Shown here one piece after another: positions 58,393-64,000 of a stretch of DNA of 64,000 bases (positions within the stretch are counted from its first letter, which is position 1; every line of letters starts with the position of its first letter). The position numbers were made by a program, and so were the translations under genes. The notes under the pieces were generated by a model, which searched no databases, had not been told where the DNA came from, and saw only the letters and a program-made list of their open reading frames with translations. The stretch spans positions 87,357-151,356 of the forward strand of contig NZ_QDFZ01000014.1 of NCBI RefSeq assembly GCF_003347605.1. The letters run 5' to 3'. The DNA is from Chryseobacterium sp. KLBC 52 (GTDB lineage: Bacteria > Bacteroidota > Bacteroidia > Flavobacteriales > Weeksellaceae).

Positions 58393-60543
58393 TTAAAATT
58401 TGAATGCAAAATTGGCAAGGATTTCTCTCGGCTTCTGTGGCTGTCCGTAGAAATTCCAATAGTTTTCATTCAGCGCATTATTCATTTTCAGACCGATTCT
58501 GTATTTTTTCTTGTCATAGAAAATGGTAGCACCCACAGTAGTGTAAGAAGGAGCTAGAAAATGATTCACAATGTTGATGTAGGTTTGATCTACAAAATTA
58601 AATCCGGCTCCGAAACCAAGTCCTTCATAAGCACCATCCATAATTTTGTAACTTGTCCATAGATTGGCTACATGTTTTGGAGTCCAGGCGATTCTTTTTC
58701 CGCTGTCTTTGCTTCGGTCATCATATTTGTTGTCGTTATAACCATATCCGGCAACGATATTCCATCCTTTGAAAGGGTTCGCAATGATCCCTATTTCCAG
58801 TCCCTGACTTTTGATATTACCATCCTGAATACTTCCTATTCCACCCGGATCTGCAACCAGTCTGTTTTTAACATTAATATTATAGTAACTCACGGTCGTT
58901 AGTAGTTTTTTATGGAACAAATCCACTTTGAAACCTGTTTCAATCTGATTTCCCTGTTCCGGATCCCATTTTGTCAGAACACCGACTTCATTCAGTGATG
59001 GAGCATAGTTTTTAAATCCATTCACATAATTGGCAAAGAATGAAATCTCATCCTTTACAATTTCATACACCAATCCGAACTTTGGTGAAAATTGGGTCTG
59101 GCTGTAACCGGAAACCTTATTTTCAGCATATCCGTTTTTGGTAGAGATCTCTACACCATTTACCACCATATCATCATTTTTATAGCTATCTACTCTCAAA
59201 CTGGCCATTACGAGTAAATTATCTGTGATATTTAAAACATTGGAGACATAACCACTGATCGTTCTGAAAGTTGTAATATCAGATTCTGTGGATTTTCTTT
59301 CTCTGTTCATGAATTTGTTTCTTGAGATCGGATCCCAAGCTGAAGAGCTATCAAGATTCACTTTGTCATAAGGCATGAAAACATTGCTGTATCCATTGGC
59401 TTCATAATAAGGGAACTGATATTTTGTTCTTTGCTGGAAGTAATCTATTCCTACCACCAGACGGTTTCTTAAACCTCCTATTTTAAAATCTCCTGTGAAA
59501 TTCTGCTGGATATTGTCTGTGGTTACTTTAAAACTGTCGAAAGGGCGGATCATTCTTTCTACCTGATTATTATTCAGATATCTCAGCACTAAAAAGATCG
59601 ACTCATTTTCATTGGCTTCCCCTCTTTGATAAGAGGTTCTTGAAGTCCATTGATCATTGAATTTATGGGTAACCTCAGCCATTGTTACAAAATTGGTTCT
59701 TTTGGAACCGATGTCATTACTGGTAAATGCTCTTTTGTAAGCGACTTCCAGGTCTTTCATGGAGTGGAGAGTCAGCTTTTCTGAGTTTCTTACATAAGCA
59801 TTCAATGTTTTGTCCGGAGCATGGAACTCGGTGTCTAACGTTACTGTGGTTTTATCACTTACTTTGTACAAAACACTTCCGGAGAAAAATAATCCTTTGT
59901 TGTAGCCCGCATCCTGAAAAGAATCCTGAGAATAGGCTGCGACATTGAATCTTGCCAATGCAGTTTTTTCTTTATTCAAAGGGGTATTCACATCTGCTGT
60001 GATCCTGTTCATTCCCCAGCTTCCGGTAGTATAATTGATAATTCCTCCGAAGTTTTCCTGTGGTTTTTTGGTTACAATATTCACCACACCACCATAGTTG
60101 GCTAATGTTCCTCCGAATAAAGTTCCGGATGGGCCTTTTATTACTTCTACTCTCTCGATATTAGCGATCTCAGATTGTACTCTTGGATTTTGAATCAGTC
60201 CGTTTCTGAAACTGGCATTGGAACTGAATCCTCTCATAAAAATATCGTTTCCACTGTCATTGACACTGTTGCTTACAACAACTCCCGGAGCAGAAGCCAT
60301 GGCTGTATTGAAGTCCATTGCTCCCATTTCACTGATGATTTCTTTGGGAACGAGGTTGTAAACGGTTGGATTTTCAAGGTTTTCAAGAGGAAGTCTTGCG
60401 ATAGATTCAGATTTTTTGGTTCTGTAATTGTGAGTTCCCTGGAGCGATACGGATTGAATTTCAGCCACTTTAATGGTATCCGTTTCCTGGGCACTCAGCA
60501 TCGTTACGGCTAATAGAGCTGCAGAAATAATAGTTTTTTTCAT
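58393..60543 (-). CDS. TonB-dependent siderophore receptor
   Basis: The 716-residue protein has a signal peptide (cut near LSAQE), a plug domain (about residues 55-165 with IFMRGFSSNAS, VEVIKGPSGTLFGG and GVVNIVTKKP) and a 22-strand barrel ending in FAFKF. No carboxypeptidase-like domain precedes the plug, so it is a classical FhuA/FepA-type receptor. Genes for a PepSY reductase and an esterase follow, so it imports a ferric siderophore with a cleavable ester, probably made by another organism since no biosynthesis genes are near. Confidence 0.94.
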   Translation of the reverse strand: MKKTIISAALLAVTMLSAQETDTIKVAEIQSVSLQGTHNYRTKKSESIARLPLENLENPTVYNLVPKEIISEMGAMDFNTAMASAPGVVVSNSVNDSGNDIFMRGFSSNASFRNGLIQNPRVQSEIANIERVEVIKGPSGTLFGGTLANYGGVVNIVTKKPQENFGGIINYTTGSWGMNRITADVNTPLNKEKTALARFNVAAYSQDSFQDAGYNKGLFFSGSVLYKVSDKTTVTLDTEFHAPDKTLNAYVRNSEKLTLHSMKDLEVAYKRAFTSNDIGSKRTNFVTMAEVTHKFNDQWTSRTSYQRGEANENESIFLVLRYLNNNQVERMIRPFDSFKVTTDNIQQNFTGDFKIGGLRNRLVVGIDYFQQRTKYQFPYYEANGYSNVFMPYDKVNLDSSSAWDPISRNKFMNRERKSTESDITTFRTISGYVSNVLNITDNLLVMASLRVDSYKNDDMVVNGVEISTKNGYAENKVSGYSQTQFSPKFGLVYEIVKDEISFFANYVNGFKNYAPSLNEVGVLTKWDPEQGNQIETGFKVDLFHKKLLTTVSYYNINVKNRLVADPGGIGSIQDGNIKSQGLEIGIIANPFKGWNIVAGYGYNDNKYDDRSKDSGKRIAWTPKHVANLWTSYKIMDGAYEGLGFGAGFNFVDQTYINIVNHFLAPSYTTVGATIFYDKKKYRIGLKMNNALNENYWNFYGQPQKPREILANFAFKF

Positions 60544-60742
60544 GTTTATAATTAAGTTAGTTCTGCAAAATTATCTTATTTTTATTAATTCTAAATAAAA
60601 ACATGATACAAATCATAAAACTTTTGCAATGAAATAACCCATTAATAAAGGATTCTATGAAAATAAACAGCAATTGGAGTTTAATTTTTTCTTATCTTCA
60701 TGACTCCATATCAAGCTAATTATTGATTATAATTTTCAAGAA

Positions 60743-61144
60743 ATGAAGAGCAATAACCAAGAAACTATTCAGCAATTTCTACAGTTTATGTCGGAAAGAA
60801 ATCTGACAGAATTAACCAACCTTTTTTCTGATACTGTAGACTGGTATATACCTGGAGATGAACAAAAAGCGCCCTGGCTGGGAGTAAGAAACAATAAACA
60901 GGAAGTCGCCGAATTTTTTGAACTGCTATGGAAATATACGGAGCCTGTTTCTGCAAAAATTGATCATATTTTTACCGATGATGAAAATGCCGTGATTACA
61001 GGAGAATTTGTAACGAAAATGCTTGAAACTGGGAATATTGTAGAGTCCTTATTCTGTATTCAGATGCGTATTCAAAATCATAAAATTACACGCTACAGAC
61101 TACTGGAAGATAGTTTAGCAGTTTCAAAGGCTTTGGATAAGTAG
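60743..61144 (+). CDS. SnoaL/NTF2-like protein
   Basis: The 133-residue protein has the NTF2-like layout: FLQFMSERNLTELTNLFSDTVDWYIPG at the N-terminus and late strands with ITGEFVTKM and LFCIQMRIQNHKI. Family members include limonene epoxide hydrolase-like and ketosteroid isomerase-like proteins. Catalytic residues cannot be assigned. It is a single gene divergent from the receptor operon. Confidence 0.8.
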   Translation: MKSNNQETIQQFLQFMSERNLTELTNLFSDTVDWYIPGDEQKAPWLGVRNNKQEVAEFFELLWKYTEPVSAKIDHIFTDDENAVITGEFVTKMLETGNIVESLFCIQMRIQNHKITRYRLLEDSLAVSKALDK

Positions 61145-61190
61145 TTAAAGGCTATTTATCTTATTGATAACAACATACATTGGATATTTC

Positions 61191-61400
61191 TTAAACCATT
61201 AAGAAGGATTTAAGCAGTAAAGCATAATTAAGTTAAGATAAATCATTCTGATTTTTAAGCATAAAGCGAAGCTCATCTTAATAGTCTAAATACCTTAATG
61301 CGATCTTAATGTTTCAAAAAAGTTTAAACAAGTTTATTATTAATGAGATTCTTTGAACAATGCGCACAGAACTTTTTTCTGTGTCAGAATTACATTGCTA
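61191..61400. repeat. Degenerate dispersed repeats
   Basis: TTAAACCATTAAG (61191-61203) and CTTAATG-containing sequence near 61294-61311 form imperfect inverted arms like those in the array at 42774-43790. AATGAGATTCTT at 61341-61352 and GTCAGAAT at 61383-61390 match parts of the 10901 element. Both look like decayed copies between convergent genes. Confidence 0.45.
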
Positions 61401-61420
61401 TTAATGTCTACAATTATCTT

Positions 61421-61921
61421 TTATATAACGGCAGCGGCCATCATCGACATATAATAATTGGCGCAATGCAGTGCGTTAATTAAAACGATTTCTTTTTCCG
61501 GAAAGGTTTCATAGGCATCAGAGGTGGTTATCTGATATTCGTAATTCATGGAAGTCCATTTCAGGTGGGGTTTTATAATTATCAGCTCTACGCCGTCCTG
61601 ATCTGTAAGGACAAATGATTCTTTAAAAATACCTCTGTGTTTAAAAAGATAGCCATTTTTAATCCCATCAAAATAGGTCTGCACCACAATTTCCCCGTTC
61701 CAGTTCATTCTGAATTTCAGAAGTACCCTTTCATGGTCTTTAAGCTCAATCGTAGTTCCCCAAAAACCTTTTGGCTCTACCTGATAGGTTTTACCATCTG
61801 CAATTTCAATGACAGCATTAAATTTAAACCAGCTTGTATAAGTAAGTTTTCCAATTAATCTTTCTTCTCTTGTGACCTCGAAAGATAAAGAATTGCTTGA
61901 TTTTGCGTAATATTCTGCCAT
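61421..61921 (-). CDS. Hypothetical protein, possibly LURP-one/tubby-like fold
   Basis: This 166-residue protein is mostly predicted beta-strand with regularly spaced strands (ERLIGKLTYTSWFKFNAVIE, then VELIIIKPHLKW) and a hydrophobic C-terminal helix (LINALHCANYYMSMMAAAVI). This resembles the barrel-plus-central-helix of LURP-one/tubby-like proteins, but the match is by shape only. No function is assigned. Confidence 0.55.
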   Translation of the reverse strand: MAEYYAKSSNSLSFEVTREERLIGKLTYTSWFKFNAVIEIADGKTYQVEPKGFWGTTIELKDHERVLLKFRMNWNGEIVVQTYFDGIKNGYLFKHRGIFKESFVLTDQDGVELIIIKPHLKWTSMNYEYQITTSDAYETFPEKEIVLINALHCANYYMSMMAAAVI

Positions 61922-62126
61922 GGTTATATTTTGATTTGGTGGAATTTTTATTAGTTTTTAAATACTAATAACAGCCTGAATTTTAACGCTCTAATTTATA
62001 AATAATTCGGTAAACATCATCTATTTTTAAGCTAATCCGATAAAAACACTTCCGAATTCATTTTAACCCTGTTTTTTGTATTGAAAATTTGCTTTTAAAT
62101 GTATGAGAGCATGATAAAAAAATCAC

Positions 62127-62963
62127 TTAATTGCTTTCAAACCAGTACTTCCATTTTTCATCATCAATTCCAAATTTCCCCTGCCACCATCTTGCGGGAT
62201 AACCAACATCATCATTCCTAATGGGTCTGTGTTCTCTTTCCGGATAGGTAACATATTGATCTGCATACCCAAAATGAGCATCATCATGTAAAATTCCGAT
62301 AACTCCCAAAATTTCCAACAATCCTAATCTTTCTTCATCATTTGATTTTACTGTTTTGGCGATTCTCTTTTTAAGTTGAGAAATTCTGTCGCCGGGTTCT
62401 GATGTTTCAATAATTTCTTTCAGTTCATTGAGAATCCTGTAGTCATTTTCGGTAGGTTTAACGACCGGAAGTTTTGGAAACTGTTCTACATCAAATAAAA
62501 CCTGGATTAAACTATCAAAACAACATCCATCTTTGTATTTGAAATAATTGATGGTATTGAATTCGATAGGATCTTCAAACTCATAAGTATGAAGCCCGCA
62601 TATCGCACAGATATCTTCATTAGGTTCCGGACTTGGCGTAAAGCTATGCTCTTCCAGACTTTCTGCAATGCAATAGCTGGATAAAAATGATCGGTATTCC
62701 AGTTGTCTTGTACTTAAACTGTACACAAAAGCATCCACAACTTTCTGCTTTTCAATACCAGCGACAGCCCTTTTAATTCTTCTGCAAATTTCATCATGAC
62801 TTATCTCTTCCTGATCATACATTACAGAATGTTTCTTTGCATACTCAAAATCATCTTCAGAGATATACTGCATATAAGTTTCCCAATAAAACCAATCCCT
62901 TACACTTTCGTTCTGGGAAGTTTTTATGGTGTTGAGTAAAATTTGTATTGCTTTTTTATCCAT
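62127..62963 (-). CDS. Hypothetical protein with Cys-rich centre
   Basis: The 278-residue cytoplasmic protein is not recognised. The N-terminal half is helical and charged. The centre has CAICG and a nearby GCCFD, which could form a zinc site, and the C-terminus has aromatic YPARWWQGKFG and a final WKYWF. Genes of this size beside orphan lipoproteins are often immunity or defence-related, but nothing here proves it. A lipoprotein gene lies 14 bases upstream, so the two are cotranscribed. Confidence 0.6.
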   Translation of the reverse strand: MDKKAIQILLNTIKTSQNESVRDWFYWETYMQYISEDDFEYAKKHSVMYDQEEISHDEICRRIKRAVAGIEKQKVVDAFVYSLSTRQLEYRSFLSSYCIAESLEEHSFTPSPEPNEDICAICGLHTYEFEDPIEFNTINYFKYKDGCCFDSLIQVLFDVEQFPKLPVVKPTENDYRILNELKEIIETSEPGDRISQLKKRIAKTVKSNDEERLGLLEILGVIGILHDDAHFGYADQYVTYPEREHRPIRNDDVGYPARWWQGKFGIDDEKWKYWFESN

Positions 62964-62977
62964 TACAGCTTTTTCCT

Positions 62978-63421
62978 TTATTCGATTTTATAAACATAAC
63001 TCTTACTGATATATCTGCTTTTATTTATTAATTCTGAAGGATAAAATATGGTTCCATTAATCTCAACACTTTTAATTCTATATCTCCAGCTTCCATTATG
63101 GCTTGTGTAAATTTTTGTTGTTGAATTTGGATAAAGCTCAAGGACAATGGAAGAATCTTTTATTTCTATTTTTTCAAGAGACTTTGGATTTTTGATTTTA
63201 TAGAAAGACCGAGGTGACAATATTCCATTTTCATAATTAAATGCAAAGCTGCCGCCTCCATTATCAATTGCTTTTGAGATGGGATAACTGTAATTGATCT
63301 TAATTATTTTTTTGGAGCCAGTAAGGTTTTGAATATAGAAATCAGTTATCCAGGAACATCCTGAAAGCACTGCTACGAAAATACAACATAGAAATCCTAT
63401 CGTAATTGATTTTATACTCAT
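62978..63421 (-). CDS. Hypothetical lipoprotein
   Basis: The 147-residue protein has a lipoprotein signal (lipobox AVLSGC, Cys near residue 22) and a beta-rich body. I recognise no family. The ATG at 63421 is supported by an exact -7 element, TACTTTTG on the minus strand (63447-63454), 25 bases upstream. A longer frame to 63517 would start inside the insertion sequence end and is rejected. It forms an operon with the gene at 62127. Confidence 0.65.
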   Translation of the reverse strand: MSIKSITIGFLCCIFVAVLSGCSWITDFYIQNLTGSKKIIKINYSYPISKAIDNGGGSFAFNYENGILSPRSFYKIKNPKSLEKIEIKDSSIVLELYPNSTTKIYTSHNGSWRYRIKSVEINGTIFYPSELINKSRYISKSYVYKIE

Positions 63422-63446
63422 TATATTGAAGTTTAAATGGCTTTTG

Positions 63447-63454
63447 CAAAAGTA
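63447..63454 (-). promoter_or_regulatory. -7 element (TACTTTTG) for lipoprotein gene
   Basis: Exact match on the minus strand between the insertion sequence end and the lipoprotein ATG; it decides the start codon. Confidence 0.5.
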
Positions 63455-63512
63455 AACAGAATCCTTTATTTTTTCTGGATTAAATTGATAAAAAAAATCC
63501 CACAAGATAGAC

Positions 63513-64000
63513 TGCACCCAAAAGTTTAGACAAAATTAAACAATATTATTATATGAAAGAGTTCGGTACTGTACCGGACTCTTTCCTTTTAGATTAAGTC
63601 TTATCCTGTCGTTATTGTAATACTTGATATACTTCTTTATTTCTTTTTTGAGCTCATCAATGGTTTTAAATTTCTTAGTATAGAACATTTCAGATTTTAA
63701 AGTTCCAAAGAAGTTTTCTATTACTGCATTATCCAGACAGTTTCCTTTGCGGGACATACTTTGGATAATGCCTTTTTCTTTTAACAGGTGCTGATAGGCT
63801 TTCATCTGATATTGCCAGCCTTGATCAGAGTGGATAATGAGGTTTTCAGTATTTTTAATTTTTCTGAATCCTTTTTTGAGCATATTCACAACCTGCGCAA
63901 AGGCAGGCCTTTCTGAGAGATCGTAACTGATAATCTCGCCATTGTAAAGGTCAATTATCGGCGAAAGATACAATTTACTGCCCGAAACGTTAAATTCTGT
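63513..64000 (-). mobile_element. IS3-family insertion sequence, cut by window edge
   Basis: The transposase gene is followed 23 bases later by TGCACCCAAAAGTTTAGAC (starting at 63513), typical of an IS3-type terminal inverted repeat. The other end and the first transposase frame lie outside the window. The insertion is about 90 bases upstream of the lipoprotein start and leaves its -7 element intact. Confidence 0.75.
63536..64000 (-). CDS. IS3-family transposase, DDE integrase domain, N-terminus outside window
   Basis: The frame is open to the window edge (154 residues visible). It shows the retroviral-type integrase core of OrfB proteins: TEFNVSGSKLYLSPIIDLY, second catalytic Asp in IIHSDQGWQYQ, catalytic Glu in NAVIENFFGTLKSEM and the C-terminal YYNNDRIRLNLKGKSPVQY. 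The first catalytic Asp lies outside. An upstream TTG at 63973 is not the true start because the frame continues with family-like sequence. Copies probably exist elsewhere in the genome. Confidence 0.93.
   Translation of the reverse strand, partial: TEFNVSGSKLYLSPIIDLYNGEIISYDLSERPAFAQVVNMLKKGFRKIKNTENLIIHSDQGWQYQMKAYQHLLKEKGIIQSMSRKGNCLDNAVIENFFGTLKSEMFYTKKFKTIDELKKEIKKYIKYYNNDRIRLNLKGKSPVQYRTLSYNNIV

Noticed and set aside
63422..63517. N-terminal extension of the lipoprotein up to 63517
   Set aside because: It starts inside the insertion sequence end, hides the signal peptide and would contain the -7 element.

Overview
The window reads as chromosome from a Bacteroidota member of the order Flavobacteriales, most like Chryseobacterium or a close Weeksellaceae relative. 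This is an inference from several signals. The DNA is AT-rich. Many genes are preceded by the Bacteroidota -7 promoter element TAnnTTTG, and most lack a purine-rich ribosome site. The gene content includes TonB receptors paired with DUF4249, GLPGLI, DUF2911, DUF2147 and DUF6428 proteins, an S74 tail-fibre-type surface protein and a DUF2723 membrane protein. No prophage, CRISPR array, rRNA or large biosynthetic cluster is visible. The only mobile element is an IS3-type insertion sequence cut by the right edge.

Layout, left part (1-19.7 kb): a truncated DUF2723 membrane protein; an SDR enzyme, a RidA protein and a Crp/Fnr regulator with two CRP-like operators between the last two; a TlpA thioredoxin; a TonB receptor/DUF4249 lipoprotein pair; a YoaK-type membrane protein; a second Crp/Fnr regulator; VOC, alpha/beta-hydrolase and ACT-domain proteins; an overlapping histidine kinase/response regulator pair; and a VWA protein plus MoxR-like AAA+ ATPase operon.

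Middle part (19.7-46 kb): an AraC regulator and an exported agmatine/peptidylarginine deiminase-like lipoprotein; a class II cyclic nucleotide phosphodiesterase; an arsenic operon (arsR, DUF6428, arsC-like, acr3) with two copies of one operator sequence; further AraC-linked groups with an acetyltransferase, hydrolase, SDR and DUF2147 protein; the S74 protein, PhzF and Hsp20; a lysoplasmalogenase next to a sterol-desaturase-family enzyme (possible ether-lipid catabolism); a GLPGLI protein overlapping a 59-residue double-glycine-leader peptide; tRNA-Ser(TGA); a retropepsin-like protein; a 1 kb array of imperfect tandem repeats; and trxB and holA.

Right part (46-64 kb): small hydrolase, cupin, GNAT and DUF2911 genes; a DNA-alkylation-repair neighbourhood (crp/fnr, dinB, ogt, PEP mutase-family gene, ada); an exported retropepsin-like protein that appears to have lost its catalytic Asp; a three-gene ferric-siderophore operon (TonB receptor, PepSY membrane reductase, IroE/Fes-type esterase); and orphan genes of unknown function ending at the IS3-type element. 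The features most worth following are the GG-leader peptide/GLPGLI overlap, the twin CRP boxes, the alkylation-repair cluster, the ether-lipid pair and the tandem repeat array.
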